DNA of 64,000 nt from Microbacterium testaceum StLB037 (GCF_000202635.1 NC_015125.1:248001-312000), one strand, 5' to 3'. Shown: positions 28,913-39,098, numbered from the stretch's first letter. A program made the numbers and translations. The notes: generated from the sequence alone by a model not told the origin.

Positions 28913-31423
28913 TCAGTCGCGGATCGCCGCCCCGAAACGCCCGGCGGCCACCGCGACACCGGCGAGTTTGGCATCCGTCGCCTCCGCCGCCGTGAGCGTG
29001 CGGTCCTCGGCGCGGAAGCGCAGGGCGAACGTCAGGCTCTTCGTCCCCTCGGGGAGACCGGAGCCGCGGTAGTCGTCGACCAGGCGGGCCCCCTCGAGGA
29101 GCGGAGCGCCGCCCTCGAGGAGCGCCGCGCGCACCGCGCCGGCCGCGACCTCGAGCGGGACGACGAGCGACACGTCCTGCGTCGCCGCCGGGAAGCCGGA
29201 GAGGGATGCCGCAACGGGACGCGCCTGCGCGAGCTCGAGCATCGCGTCGAGGTCGAGCTCGGCCACGAGCACGCGGCCCGGCAGATCGGCGTCGGCCGAG
29301 ACCGTGGGCAGCAGCTCACCGACGTAGCCGATGTCCTGTCCCCCGGCGAGCACCCGGGCGGTGCGTCCGGGGTGCAGGGCGGCGCGCTGCGCCTGCACGA
29401 GCTCGATGTCGAGTCCGGCCGCGGCGGTCAGCACGCGCACCGCGTCCACCGCGTCGGCCAGATCGGCCGCGATGGCCGCCTGCCCGGGCTGCTTGGGGAC
29501 GGTGTGGCCCGTCAGCAGCACGGCGACGTGGCGACGCTGCGGCGGGATCGAGGCATCCAGAGCCGTCAGGGTGGCGGCATCCGGTCGCACCGCCAGCGGC
29601 GGAACCGACGAGGTGCCGTACTGTACGCCCGGCTTCGGCAGGAACACCGTGCCGACCTCGAACAGCGCAAGATCGACGATGCCGCGCGAGACGTTGCGGT
29701 GGGCGACCTGCAGCATCGCGGGGATGAGCGAGCGGCGCAGGAACGGGGCGAGGCCGTCGAGCGGGTTGGCGAGCTTGACGCTCGGCAGCGTGTCACCCGA
29801 GGGCGAGCCGTGCAGCGCGTTCTGCTCTTCGGTGGTGAAGGGGAATGACGGCGTCTCGACGAAACCGGCGGCGGCGAGCGCGTTGGCGACCCGACGGCGA
29901 CCCTGCTGGGCGCCGGTCAGACCCCGACCCGACGGCGGGGTCGGCAGCACGGAGGGGATGCGGTCGTAGCCCTCGATGCGGGCCACCTCTTCGGCGAGCG
30001 TCCACTTGTCGGAGAGGTCGTGACGCCACGACGGCGCGATGACCGACCAGCCGCCGTCGCGTTCCTCGACCGTGCAGCCGATGAGACGCAGGGACGACAC
30101 GATCTCGTCGTCGGTGTACTCGACGCCGATGAGGCCCGACACGAACCCCGCGGGCAGCGTGATCGCCTCGCGTCGGTATGTCGAGCCGAGCGAGCCCCCG
30201 AGCTCCGCGTCGAGGGTGCCCCCGGCGAGCTCGACCATGAGCGAGGCCACGCGCTCGGCCGCCACGTACGGGACGAGCGGGTCGACGCCGCGCTCGAACC
30301 GGCGCGACGCCTCGGACGGCAGCTTGTGCCGACGTGCGGTGCGGGCAATCGAGACCTGGTCGAAAGTCGCGGCTTCGATGAGCACGTTGCGGGTCGCGTC
30401 GCTCATCTCGGTCGGACCGCCGCCCATGACGCCGGCGAGACCGATCGGCCCCGACTCGTCGGTGATCAGCAGGTCTTCGGCGCTGAGGGTGCGCACCTGG
30501 CCGTCGAGGGTCTCGAGCTTCTCGCCCTCTTCCGCGCGACGCACCGTGATGCCGCCCTGCAGGCGGTCGAGGTCATAGCCGTGGATCGGCTGGCCGAGCT
30601 CGAGCATGACGTAGTTCGTGATGTCGATCAGCACCCCGAGCGAGCGGATGCCGGCGAGCGACAGGCGCGTGATCATCCACGGCGGCGTCGGACGCGAGGG
30701 ATCCACGTCGCGCACGATGCGCGCCACGAACTCGCTGGCGCCCTGGCGGCCCCGGATGGGCGCCCGGTCGTCCACAGCGAGCGGGAAGCCCCGCGGAGTG
30801 CGCGCGACGGCGTCCTCGTGTCCCGTACCCGGGTCGCGGAACGCCGCTCCCGTGGCGTGGGAGTACTCGCGCGCGACGCCGCGCAGCGACAGCGCGTACC
30901 CGCGGTCGGGCGTGACGTTGATCTCGACGGCGATGTCATCCAGGCCCAGCAGGGCGATGGCATCCGTCCCCACCGGCGCATCGATCCCGAGGTCGACCAG
31001 ACGCAGGATGCCGCTGTGCTCGCTACCGAGCCCCAGCTCCTTCGCCGAGGCGATCATGCCGTCGGACACGTGACCGTAGGTCTTGCGCGCGGCGATGGGG
31101 AACGGACCGGGCAGCACCGAGCCGGGCAGAGTCACCACGACCTTGTCGCCCTCGAAGAAGTTGCCGGCACCGCAGACGATGCCGCGCACTCCCCCGTGCT
31201 CGTCACCGACGTCGACCTGGCACCAGCGGATGGTCTTGCCGTTCGACTGCGGCTCGGGGGTGAACTCCGTGACCTGCCCCACGACGATGGGGCCCGACAG
31301 CTCGAAACGGTGCACGTCTTCTTCTTCGAAGCCGACGGACACGAGCGCCGCGAGGACGTCGTCAGGGGTGGCATCCGCGGGCACGTCGACGTACTCGCGC
31401 AACCAGGAGAGCGGGACGCGCAT
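28913..31423 (-). CDS. pheT: Phenylalanyl-tRNA synthetase beta subunit
   Basis: PheT forms the alpha2-beta2 enzyme with PheS that charges tRNA-Phe. The 836-residue chain begins MRVPLSWLREYVDVP, followed by the EMAP-type tRNA-binding domain (GQVTEFTPEPQSNGKTIRWC), the B3/B4 editing domain, a B5 domain and the C-terminal FDX-ACB anticodon-binding domain (FPAATQDVSLVVPLEV to the end). The ATG overlaps the pheS stop by 1 bp (TGATG), so subunits are translationally coupled. Confidence 0.97.
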   Translation of the reverse strand: MRVPLSWLREYVDVPADATPDDVLAALVSVGFEEEDVHRFELSGPIVVGQVTEFTPEPQSNGKTIRWCQVDVGDEHGGVRGIVCGAGNFFEGDKVVVTLPGSVLPGPFPIAARKTYGHVSDGMIASAKELGLGSEHSGILRLVDLGIDAPVGTDAIALLGLDDIAVEINVTPDRGYALSLRGVAREYSHATGAAFRDPGTGHEDAVARTPRGFPLAVDDRAPIRGRQGASEFVARIVRDVDPSRPTPPWMITRLSLAGIRSLGVLIDITNYVMLELGQPIHGYDLDRLQGGITVRRAEEGEKLETLDGQVRTLSAEDLLITDESGPIGLAGVMGGGPTEMSDATRNVLIEAATFDQVSIARTARRHKLPSEASRRFERGVDPLVPYVAAERVASLMVELAGGTLDAELGGSLGSTYRREAITLPAGFVSGLIGVEYTDDEIVSSLRLIGCTVEERDGGWSVIAPSWRHDLSDKWTLAEEVARIEGYDRIPSVLPTPPSGRGLTGAQQGRRRVANALAAAGFVETPSFPFTTEEQNALHGSPSGDTLPSVKLANPLDGLAPFLRRSLIPAMLQVAHRNVSRGIVDLALFEVGTVFLPKPGVQYGTSSVPPLAVRPDAATLTALDASIPPQRRHVAVLLTGHTVPKQPGQAAIAADLADAVDAVRVLTAAAGLDIELVQAQRAALHPGRTARVLAGGQDIGYVGELLPTVSADADLPGRVLVAELDLDAMLELAQARPVAASLSGFPAATQDVSLVVPLEVAAGAVRAALLEGGAPLLEGARLVDDYRGSGLPEGTKSLTFALRFRAEDRTLTAAEATDAKLAGVAVAAGRFGAAIRD

Positions 31424-32463
31424 CAGACCACCATTCCGAACTGCTCGCTGAAGCGGACATCGCCCTCGGCCATGTCGCGCATGTCTTGCACGTCGCTGCG
31501 GAACATGAGCGTGCGCTCGATGCCCATGCCGAAGGCGAAGCCCGAGTACTCCTCGGGGTCGATGCCGGCCGCCCGCAGGACATTCGGGTTCACCATGCCG
31601 CAGCCGCCCCACTCGATCCAGCGCGCCCCGCCCTTGAACGTGGGATGCCACAGGTCGAGCTCGGCGCTCGGCTCGGTGAACGGGAAGAAGTTCGCGCGGA
31701 AGCGCGTCTTGGCCTCGGGTCCGAAGAGCACGCGCGCGGCGTGGTCGAGGGTGCCCTTGAGGTGCGCCATCGTGATGCCCTTGTCGATCACGAGACCCTC
31801 GAACTGCGTGAACACGGGGAGGTGCGTCGCGTCGAACTCGTCGGTGCGGTACACGCGGCCCGGGCAGAGGACGTAGATCGGCAGGTCGCGCTCGAGCATC
31901 GAGCGCACCTGCACGGGGCTCGTGTGCGTGCGCATGACGAGGTGACGGGCGACCGGATCGACGAAGAACGTGTCCTGCATCTGGCGCGCCGGGTGGTCGA
32001 CGTCGAAGTTCAGCGCGTCGAAGTTGAACCACTCGTGCTCGAGCTCGGGGCCCTCGGCGATCTCCCATCCCATGCCGACGAAGATGTCGGACACCTGCTC
32101 CTGCAGGAGGGAGATGGGATGCCGCGCCCCGACGCGCGCGCGCTGCGGCAGGGCCGTGACGTCGATGCGCTCCGCCTCGAGCTGGGCGGCGGTCTCGGCC
32201 TCGGCCAGCTCAGTCTCGCGGGCGGCGAGCGCCTGGTTGACCTGCCCGCGGGCCTGGCCGACGAGCTTGCCGAACGCGGCCTTGTGGTCGGGGGCGACGT
32301 GGCGCATCTGGGCGTTCAGCCGCGCGAGGGCGGACTGCTCACCGGTGTGAGCTGCGCGGGCGGCTTTCAGGTCGGCCGTGGTCGCGGCCGCGGCGATGGC
32401 CGCGAGAGCGGCATCGACGGCGGAGGCGACGGCCTCGGGGGTGATCTCGGGAGCGTCGGACAC
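31423..32463 (-). CDS. pheS: Phenylalanyl-tRNA synthetase alpha subunit
   Basis: The catalytic class II subunit. The 346-residue protein has an N-terminal coiled coil (about 40-110), HPISLLQEQVSDIFVGMGW, the phenylalanine pocket region TEPSAELDLWHP and motif 3 GFAFGMGIERTLM. In this genome it follows the glu transporter genes and their terminator rather than the SpoU methylase directly. Confidence 0.97.
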   Translation of the reverse strand: MSDAPEITPEAVASAVDAALAAIAAAATTADLKAARAAHTGEQSALARLNAQMRHVAPDHKAAFGKLVGQARGQVNQALAARETELAEAETAAQLEAERIDVTALPQRARVGARHPISLLQEQVSDIFVGMGWEIAEGPELEHEWFNFDALNFDVDHPARQMQDTFFVDPVARHLVMRTHTSPVQVRSMLERDLPIYVLCPGRVYRTDEFDATHLPVFTQFEGLVIDKGITMAHLKGTLDHAARVLFGPEAKTRFRANFFPFTEPSAELDLWHPTFKGGARWIEWGGCGMVNPNVLRAAGIDPEEYSGFAFGMGIERTLMFRSDVQDMRDMAEGDVRFSEQFGMVV

Positions 32464-32477
32464 GAGACCAGAGTCTA

Positions 32478-32509
32478 CCGAGGGGCGGGGACACTCCCCC
32501 GCCCCTCGG
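32478..32509 (-). terminator. Terminator of the glu transporter genes
   Basis: CCGAGGGGCGGGG (32478-32490) and CCCCGCCCCTCGG (32497-32509) form a perfect 13-bp stem with a 6-nt loop. It lies 3 bp past the gluD stop and 14 bp before pheS, so it separates the two transcription units. Confidence 0.8.
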
Positions 32510-32512
32510 CCG

Positions 32513-33412
32513 TCAGATCCCCGAGCCGCCGCGCTGCGCGACGATCAGCTCCGTGTCGGTTCCGCCCTGCTGGGGGGCCTGCACGGCGGCCGCCACCTGC
32601 GTGGCGCGCGGCGAGCGGCGTAGGCGCTTCTCCACGAGGTTCGCCACGAACGACAGGATCAGGCAGAGCGCGATGTAAATAATGCCGACCACGATCGTCG
32701 CAGGCACGATGGGCGAGCCGACGACCGGCTGTGCGCCGATGTACTTCGCGTAGAACAGCAGCTCGGGGTAGGTGATGACGAAGCCGAGTGCGGTGTCCTT
32801 CAGCGTCACGACGAGCTGGGCGATGATCACGGGCATCATGGCGCGCACCGCCTGCGGAAGCAGGACGAGGCGCATCACTCCGGCCTTGCGCAGCCCGATC
32901 GCGTAGCCGGCCTCCGCCTGTCCGCGGGGCAGCGATTCGACACCGGCGCGGATGACTTCGGCCAGCACCGAGCCGTTGTAGCAGACGAGCGCGATGACCA
33001 CGGCCCAGTACGGCTCCATCCGGATGCCGATGACGGGGAAGCCGTAGTACAGCAGGAACATGAAGACCAGCACCGGGATCGCACGGAAGACCTCGATCAC
33101 CGCGGTGAACGGCCACCGCACCCAGCGGTGGTCGGACAGACGACCGATGGCGAGCAGGAACCCGAGCGCCAGAGCGCCCACCGCCGCGGCGGCGAACGCG
33201 GCGAGGGTGGCCCCGGTCGCCTTGAGTATCTCGATCCACACGTTGGTGTAGGTGAACGCCGACCACTTCTGCGCCGTGAACTGGCCCGTGTCGGCGAGGC
33301 GCCAGACGAAGAAGCCGACGACCGCGAGCACGACGAGGATCGTCAGCACTCCCAGAATGCGGTTGCGGACGATGGCCTTGGGGCCGGGGACGTCGTACAG
33401 GACGCTGCTCAT
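32513..33412 (-). CDS. gluD: Glutamate-type ABC transporter permease (GluD-like)
   Basis: One of two membrane subunits of a polar amino-acid importer. The 299-residue protein has a long N-terminal helix region, five to six membrane segments and the ABC-permease EAA loop (EVIRAGVESLPRGQAEAGYAIGL). The C-terminal cytoplasmic tail is glutamine-rich and variable. ATG 33412 overlaps the gluC stop by 4 bp. Substrate assignment to glutamate rests on similarity of the four-gene set to Corynebacterium GluABCD. Confidence 0.88.
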   Translation of the reverse strand: MSSVLYDVPGPKAIVRNRILGVLTILVVLAVVGFFVWRLADTGQFTAQKWSAFTYTNVWIEILKATGATLAAFAAAAVGALALGFLLAIGRLSDHRWVRWPFTAVIEVFRAIPVLVFMFLLYYGFPVIGIRMEPYWAVVIALVCYNGSVLAEVIRAGVESLPRGQAEAGYAIGLRKAGVMRLVLLPQAVRAMMPVIIAQLVVTLKDTALGFVITYPELLFYAKYIGAQPVVGSPIVPATIVVGIIYIALCLILSFVANLVEKRLRRSPRATQVAAAVQAPQQGGTDTELIVAQRGGSGI

Positions 33413-34065
33413 CGGGCGACCCTCCATCGGTTCTCGAGCGTTCGCTGCAGCCAGGAGAGCAGCAGGACGAGCGCGACGAAGACGACCATGATCCACAGGA
33501 TGACGATGAACGCGTTCTCTCCGCGCTCACTGAGGTAGTTGCGCACCGAACCGATGTTCACGATCGAGAATCCCGCGGCGACAGTGGTGTTCTTCAGCAA
33601 GGCGATGAAGACGCTCACCATCGGGGGGATGACCGAGCGGAAGGCCTGCGGGAGGACGATGAGCGACATCACCTGTCCGAAGGTCAGCCCCAGCGCGCGT
33701 GCCGCTTCGGCCTGCCCGACGGGCACGGTGTTGACACCCGACCGGATGGCCTCGGCGACGTAGGTCGCGGTATAGATGCCGAGCGCGCAGATGCCGAGAG
33801 TCAGCGAGACATCGCCAGTGAGGCGCAGTCCCAGCAGCGGCGGCAATGCGAACACGAAGGCGAAGAACACCAGCGTGAGAGGCGTGTTGCGGATCGCGCT
33901 GACGTAGAACGTTCCGACGCCCCGCGCGATCGGTACGGGTGAGACCCGCATCGCGCCGACGATGATGCCGAGAACGAGAGCGAGCGCGCCGCCCGCGAAG
34001 AACAGCACGAGCGTGCCGACGAGCGCTTCGCTCCAGATGTCGAGGTTGTCGGTGATGACACCCAT
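33409..34065 (-). CDS. gluC: Glutamate-type ABC transporter permease (GluC-like)
   Basis: The second permease subunit, 218 residues, with about five membrane segments and the EAA loop EAIRSGVNTVPVGQAEAARALGL, which docks on the ATPase. It lies 67 bp downstream of gluB; this gap contains a strong hairpin that probably lowers gluC-gluD expression relative to the binding protein. Confidence 0.9.
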   Translation of the reverse strand: MGVITDNLDIWSEALVGTLVLFFAGGALALVLGIIVGAMRVSPVPIARGVGTFYVSAIRNTPLTLVFFAFVFALPPLLGLRLTGDVSLTLGICALGIYTATYVAEAIRSGVNTVPVGQAEAARALGLTFGQVMSLIVLPQAFRSVIPPMVSVFIALLKNTTVAAGFSIVNIGSVRNYLSERGENAFIVILWIMVVFVALVLLLSWLQRTLENRWRVAR

Positions 34066-34091
34066 GCATGGTCCCTGTCTAGTCGGGGGGT

Positions 34092-34125
34092 GGGGGTGGC
34101 GGGCCGGTCACGGCCCGCCACCCCC
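34092..34125 (-). terminator. Intercistronic hairpin between gluB and gluC
   Basis: GGGGGTGGCGGGCCG and CGGCCCGCCACCCCC form a perfect 15-bp stem around GTCA. It lies 7 bp past the gluB stop inside a likely operon. Such partial terminators or RNA-stabilising stems are common after periplasmic binding-protein genes. Confidence 0.7.
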
Positions 34126-34132
34126 GAGGGGA

Positions 34133-35035
34133 TCACTCGTCGGCGGTGGGCTGCTCGCCCTTGATACCGGCGGGAGCGAGGTTCTTCTCGAACAGGGCCG
34201 TCCAGACCTCGCCACCGTCGTTGAAGAGGGTGTTGATGTGGTCCTTCAGGACGGTGTCGCCCTTGGGCAGGCCCACGCCGTAACGCTCCTCGCTGAAGGT
34301 GTCACCGGCGATCTTGAAGGCCTCGGGCTCCTGGGCGACGTAGCCGGCCAGGATCGCCTGGTCCGTGGTGACGGCGTCGACGGAACCGGCGCGCAGCTGC
34401 TCGAGGCACTGCGTGTAGGTGTCGTATTCGACGGTGTCGCCGGGCGAGTACTCGTCACGGATGCGCTGGAGCGGCGTCGAACCGGTCACCGAGCAGACGA
34501 TCTTGCCCGCCAGGTCGTTCGGGCCCTTGATGTCCTCGTTGTCGGCGGCGACGAGCAGGCCCTGACCCGTGATGAGGTAGGGCCCGGCGAAGTCGATCTG
34601 CGCCTTGCGCTTGTCGGTGATCGAGTAGGTGCCGACGTAGTAGTCGATGTTGCCGTTGACGAGCTCCTGCTCGCGGTTGGCCGAGGGGATCGTCTTGTAC
34701 TCGATCTTGTCGGCGTCGAAGCCGAGCGAGGCCGCGATCCACTGCGAGATCTCGACGTCGAAGCCGCCGCGCTCACCGCTGATCGGATCCTTGAATCCGA
34801 GACCGGGCTGGTCTTCCTTCACACCGACGACCACCTTGTCGGCCGCGACCATACGGTCGTAGGTGGGGCTGCCGTCAAGCGAGACGTCGGAGGCGACCTC
34901 CCAGAGCTGAGTCGAGTCGGAGCCGCCGCTGGATCCGGCGTCGGGGGCACCGGGGGTACCGCTGTTGCAAGCCGTCAGGGCGAGCAGGCCGGCGGCGAGG
35001 ACGCCGAGGCCCGCGAGAGTACGTGTCTTACGCAT
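34133..35035 (-). CDS. gluB: Glutamate-type ABC transporter substrate-binding lipoprotein
   Basis: The extracellular ligand-binding subunit, anchored by lipid. The 300-residue protein has a lipoprotein signal peptide with lipobox LTAC (Cys at residue 23) and a Gly/Ser-rich linker, then a family 3 solute-binding fold (KVVVGVKEDQPGLGF, GFDVEISQWIA, DYYVGTYSITDKRK, VDAVTTDQAIL). The sequence between start and gluA contains a 14-G run. Confidence 0.92.
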   Translation of the reverse strand: MRKTRTLAGLGVLAAGLLALTACNSGTPGAPDAGSSGGSDSTQLWEVASDVSLDGSPTYDRMVAADKVVVGVKEDQPGLGFKDPISGERGGFDVEISQWIAASLGFDADKIEYKTIPSANREQELVNGNIDYYVGTYSITDKRKAQIDFAGPYLITGQGLLVAADNEDIKGPNDLAGKIVCSVTGSTPLQRIRDEYSPGDTVEYDTYTQCLEQLRAGSVDAVTTDQAILAGYVAQEPEAFKIAGDTFSEERYGVGLPKGDTVLKDHINTLFNDGGEVWTALFEKNLAPAGIKGEQPTADE

Positions 35036-35100
35036 GTGATGTCTCCTTGGTTACGTGTGCTGTGCGGATAAGGGTCGATGACGGCGCGTTCGGGTCGGCC

Positions 35101-35114
35101 GGGGGGGGGGGGGG
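35101..35114. repeat. Homopolymer of 14 G
   Basis: Fourteen consecutive G on the plus strand (C on the gluB sense strand) lie 66 bp upstream of gluB, between gluA and gluB. It is the longest homopolymer noticed in the window. It may be length-variable, or may be miscounted by sequencing. Confidence 0.85.
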
Positions 35115-35156
35115 ACGCGAGTGGGCGATGAACCTCCTTGTTCGTCGCCTTTCAGA

Positions 35157-35918
35157 TCAGTGTGTGATCAGCTTCGAAAGGAAGTCCTTGGCGCGATCCG
35201 ACTCCGGGTGCGTGAAGAACTGCTCGGGAGAGGCCTGCTCCACGATCTGCCCGTCGGCCATGAAGACCACGCGGTTGGCGGCCTTGCGCGCGAACCCCAT
35301 CTCGTGCGTGACGACGATCATGGTCATGCCGTCCTTGGCGAGACCGACCATCACGTCGAGCACCTCGTTGATCATCTCGGGGTCGAGGGCCGAGGTCGGC
35401 TCGTCGAAGAGCATGACCTTCGGCTTCATCGCGAGAGCCCGGGCGATCGCTACGCGCTGCTGCTGACCGCCCGAGAGCTGGGCGGGGAGCTTGTCGGCCT
35501 GGTGCCCGACGCCGACGCGCTCCAGCAGCGCACGCGCCTCTTTCTCGGCATCCGCCTTCTTGAGCTTGCGCACCTTCATCGGGCCGAGGGTGACGTTCTC
35601 GAGGATCGTCAGGTGCGCGAAGAGGTTGAACGACTGGAAGACCATGCCGACGTCGGCACGCAGCTTCGCCAGGCCTTTCCCCTCCGCAGGAAGCGGCGTC
35701 CCATCGATCGTGATCGACCCGCTGGTGATCGTCTCCAGACGGTTGATCGTGCGGCAGAGCGTCGACTTGCCCGATCCGGACGGACCGATCACGACGACGA
35801 CCTCGCCGCGGTCGACGGTCAGGTTGATGTCTTTCAGCGCCTGGAACTGGCCGTAGTGCTTCTGCACATCGGAGACGACGACGAGGGGCTCGGAGCCCGC
35901 CGGGGGAACGGATGCCAT
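35157..35918 (-). CDS. gluA: Glutamate-type ABC transporter ATPase
   Basis: The ATP-hydrolysing subunit, 253 residues. Walker [10 protein letters not shown] (about 43-51), Q-loop MVFQSFNLF, signature LSGGQQQR, Walker [15 protein letters not shown] and the H-loop [10 protein letters not shown] are all intact. It is the first gene of the set gluA-gluB-gluC-gluD. The 120-bp gap to gluB contains the poly-G tract. Confidence 0.94.
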   Translation of the reverse strand: MASVPPAGSEPLVVVSDVQKHYGQFQALKDINLTVDRGEVVVVIGPSGSGKSTLCRTINRLETITSGSITIDGTPLPAEGKGLAKLRADVGMVFQSFNLFAHLTILENVTLGPMKVRKLKKADAEKEARALLERVGVGHQADKLPAQLSGGQQQRVAIARALAMKPKVMLFDEPTSALDPEMINEVLDVMVGLAKDGMTMIVVTHEMGFARKAANRVVFMADGQIVEQASPEQFFTHPESDRAKDFLSKLITH

Positions 35919-35992
35919 GGGTTCACCCTATGAGAGCGACCCGCCGGCGACCACCTCGGAACGCGCGCCTTAACCGTTCTGTAACAGCGGAC

Positions 35993-36817
35993 CTACCGCG
36001 CGCGCTGCGCGAAAGCGGTCTCGTAGAGGCACACACTCGCCGCTGTCGCGAGGTTCAGCGACTCGGCGCGACCGAAGATCGGGAGGCGCAGCGAGAGGTC
36101 GGCGTGGGCGAGCGCCGCCTCGTCGAGCCCGCGCGCTTCGTTGCCGAAGAGCCACGCCGTGGGCTCGGAGAGAAGATCCCGGGATGCCAGGAAGTCGCCG
36201 CCGTCGACATCGGCGGCGACCACCCGGAGGCCAGCCTCGTGGACCCGCTCGACGACATGGGCGAGTTCGAGATCGACGGCCACCGGGAGGTGGAAGAGCG
36301 AACCGGTCGTGGAGCGCACGACCTTCGGGTTGTACGGGTCGACGGTGCGACCGGTGAGGACGACCGCGTCGGCGCCGGCCGCGTCCGCGGCGCGGATGAT
36401 GGTGCCGAGATTGCCGGGATCCCGGACCTCTTCGCAGATCGCGATGAGGCGGGGGCTGCCGGCCAGGACGTCCTTCAACGCGGTCGGCGACTGCCGGGCC
36501 ACCGCGACGATGCCCTGGGGGGTCACCGTGTCGGCCATGGCATCCAGGACCGCTTCGGTCGTGTACTGCAGATCGACGCCGGCCTTCTCCGCCGCGTCAC
36601 GGACATCGGTGTGCTTCTCGAGCGCGGTGGGCGTCGCATAAAGCTCGAGCACGGTCTCGGGTGCCCACGCGAGAGCCTCTCGCGCGGCCTGCGGACCCTC
36701 GAGGAGGAAGAGGCCGGTCTCTTGCCGGGCGGCGCGCTTGCTGAGCTTTGCCACGGCGCGCACCCGCGGCGAACGGGGGTTCTCGAGCACGTCCTCAGTG
36801 TATGGCCAGGACGGCAT
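35993..36817 (-). CDS. SpoU/TrmH family RNA 2'-O-methyltransferase
   Basis: A 274-residue SPOUT-class enzyme that methylates a ribose 2'-OH in rRNA or tRNA. It has the N-terminal substrate-binding domain ([13 protein letters not shown]) and the knotted catalytic domain with motif 1 [20 protein letters not shown], motif 2 [10 protein letters not shown] and motif 3 [18 protein letters not shown]. Homologues in this position (after rplT) resemble thiostrepton-resistance methylases such as TsnR. A GTG at 36790 ([13 protein letters not shown]) is an alternative start that fits the family equally well. Confidence 0.9.
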   Translation of the reverse strand: MPSWPYTEDVLENPRSPRVRAVAKLSKRAARQETGLFLLEGPQAAREALAWAPETVLELYATPTALEKHTDVRDAAEKAGVDLQYTTEAVLDAMADTVTPQGIVAVARQSPTALKDVLAGSPRLIAICEEVRDPGNLGTIIRAADAAGADAVVLTGRTVDPYNPKVVRSTTGSLFHLPVAVDLELAHVVERVHEAGLRVVAADVDGGDFLASRDLLSEPTAWLFGNEARGLDEAALAHADLSLRLPIFGRAESLNLATAASVCLYETAFAQRAR

Positions 36818-36843
36818 GAACCCCGGATGCCGCGCGGAAACGA

Positions 36844-36877
36844 CGAACGGGCGCCCTCCGGAGAGGACGCCCGTTCG
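36844..36877 (-). terminator. Terminator after rplT
   Basis: CGAACGGGCG and CGCCCGTTCG form the base of a long stem with only small interruptions and a CGGA loop. It starts 16 bp past the rplT stop. Confidence 0.75.
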
Positions 36878-36892
36878 GGACGAGGACGCGTC

Positions 36893-37276
36893 TTACGCGG
36901 TCTTCGGAGCGTTGACGTCGCTGGGCAGCGCCGCCTTCGCGGTCTGGACCAGCGAGGCGAACACGGCGGGCTCGTTCACGGCGAGCTCGGCGAGCATACG
37001 ACGGTCGACCTGCACACCCGCGAGGCCGAGGCCCTGGATGAAGCGGTTGTACGTGAGGCCGTTCTGGCGGGACGCGGCGTTGATGCGCTGGATCCACAGA
37101 CGACGGAAGTCGCCCTTGCGCTTGCGACGGTCGCGGTACGCGTAGACGAGGGAGTGGGTGACCTGCTCCTTGGCCTTGCGGTACAGGCGCGAACGCTGAC
37201 CGCGGTAACCGGATGCGCGCTCGAGGATGACGCGACGCTTCTTGTGGGCGTTTACTGCCCGCTTGACTCTAGCCAT
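36893..37276 (-). CDS. rplT: Ribosomal protein L20
   Basis: L20 binds 23S rRNA early in 50S assembly. The 127-residue basic protein matches the family throughout: [46 protein letters not shown] and [16 protein letters not shown]. It is the third gene of infC-rpmI-rplT. In several bacteria L20 represses this operon through its mRNA; a leader for that was not identified here. Confidence 0.98.
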   Translation of the reverse strand: MARVKRAVNAHKKRRVILERASGYRGQRSRLYRKAKEQVTHSLVYAYRDRRKRKGDFRRLWIQRINAASRQNGLTYNRFIQGLGLAGVQVDRRMLAELAVNEPAVFASLVQTAKAALPSDVNAPKTA

Positions 37277-37305
37277 TTCTGTTTCTTCCTAACGTGCGTC
37301 GGCGC

Positions 37306-37500
37306 TCAGAGACCGAGGAGCTTCTTGGCGACCTTCGAGTCACCCTTGGCCAGGACCTGCTCCTGGTTCAGACGGCGGGTGCGCTTCGAGGCCTTGCCTT
37401 CGAGGTTGTGGCGCATGCCGGCCTGCTGCTTCATGAGCTTGCCGCTACCGGTCAGCTTGAAGCGCTTCTTGGCGCCCGAGTGGGTCTTCTGCTTCGGCAT
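37306..37500 (-). CDS. rpmI: Ribosomal protein L35
   Basis: L35 is a small 50S protein. The 64 residues ([20 protein letters not shown] at the start; middle [16 protein letters not shown]) match the family fully. It lies 47 bp after infC and 29 bp before rplT. Confidence 0.98.
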   Translation of the reverse strand: MPKQKTHSGAKKRFKLTGSGKLMKQQAGMRHNLEGKASKRTRRLNQEQVLAKGDSKVAKKLLGL

Positions 37501-37547
37501 CTGTCTTCCTTCGTTGGGGTTCCCGACGGAGCGGGAGTCTGGAGGCT

Positions 37548-38171
<624 letters not shown>

Positions 38172-38174
<3 letters not shown>

Positions 38175-38187
38175 GCGGAACTCCTCT
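38172..38187 (-). promoter_or_regulatory. Shine-Dalgarno and AUC initiation site of infC
   Basis: AGAGGAG (38187-38181), 6-nt spacer TTCCGC, then ATC. The arrangement defines the start and implies discrimination of this codon by IF-3 itself, as in other bacteria. Two small stems, GGTGCT-GAA-AGCACC and GCGATT-N6-AATCGC, lie further upstream in the leader. Confidence 0.7.
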
Positions 38188-38420
38188 TGTGTGCGGGTGG
38201 TGGCCGCCGCGATTCGGTGAAATCGCGGGCGAAGAGGAGTACACACGCCACCCGGCACGGTGCTTTCAGCACCGGCTTCTGCACCCAGACGACCCCGTGC
38301 GAAACGGAGCGGAGTGCGGGAACCCGGTAGCCTGGAGCGGCAAGCGCGGGTGGGATGTGATCCTCTTTCGTACGGAGTGAGACACTCCGAAGCCCGCCAT
38401 AGTCTAGCAGAGAGATTCCC

Positions 38421-38846
38421 GTGGACACGATCCCCTCCGACCAGCCCGCCGACGACCACACCGCGCACCGCCACGGAGCCGAAGACGAGCGTCTCGCCCG
38501 CTGGGAGGAGCAGGAGCGTGCGGCCTCTTCCGCCACCCGCGACATCGCCGACGTCCCCGCCGTCGAGGTCATCACGACGGCCGCCGTCCACCTCATGAGC
38601 GCCGCAGCCGTCAAGACCGGCCTGGCCGACGACCCGGCGCAGCAGCTCGACCTCGACGAGGCCCGCAAGCTCATCAACGCCCTCGCCGGTCTCATCACCG
38701 CGGGCGCGCCCGAGATCAGCGACATGCACGCCCGGTCGCTCCGCGACGGCCTGCGATCGCTGCAGCTCGCCTTCCGTGAGGCGTCGACGATCCAGGACCC
38801 CATCGGTAAGGGGCCGGGCGAGAAGTGGACGGGTCCCGTCACGTAA
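38421..38846 (+). CDS. DUF1844 family protein
   Basis: A 141-residue acidic protein, divergent from infC. The conserved DUF1844 part is residues 45-125 ([41 protein letters not shown]). The ends are polar and variable. The function is unknown; the gene sits beside infC in many actinobacteria, which suggests a link to translation, but nothing in the sequence proves it. Confidence 0.88.
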   Translation: MDTIPSDQPADDHTAHRHGAEDERLARWEEQERAASSATRDIADVPAVEVITTAAVHLMSAAAVKTGLADDPAQQLDLDEARKLINALAGLITAGAPEISDMHARSLRDGLRSLQLAFREASTIQDPIGKGPGEKWTGPVT

Positions 38847-39003
38847 GGCGCTCGTTCTGGGGTACCGGACTACGGGGGTGCCCCTTCCCAAGTCGAGAGC
38901 AGGGCCCCTACCCCGATTGCCTCGGGAGAATGGCATCCCTCCGCCCTGCGCCGCCGCAGGACGGCTTCTCCGTGACACCCGTGGGGGTATGAGAGCGCCG
39001 AGA

Positions 39004-39028
39004 GGTCCCTGAGCCTGTCGAAGGGACC
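39004..39028. repeat. Palindromic repeat family member
   Basis: A perfect 25-bp copy with arms GGTCCCT/AGGGACC and core GAGCCTGTCGA, in the 252-bp gap between the convergent DUF1844 and SseB genes. No other gene is visible in that gap. It may act as a bidirectional terminator. Confidence 0.8.
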
Positions 39029-39098
39029 GGGGTGCGACGCTGTGCGGGCTTGACGCGAGCGGTGGATGAGGGCGCACCCCGAGTCCGCTCCCTCGCGG

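Noticed and set aside
38175..38420. infC leader considered as an L20-binding autoregulatory leader
   Set aside because: Two small stems are present, but neither the known pseudoknot nor a mimic of the 23S site could be recognised by eye.
38847..39003. Possible regulatory RNA in the DUF1844-SseB gap
   Set aside because: The sequence is G/C-rich with only short imperfect stems and no promoter; the palindromic repeat at 39004 is the only clear feature.
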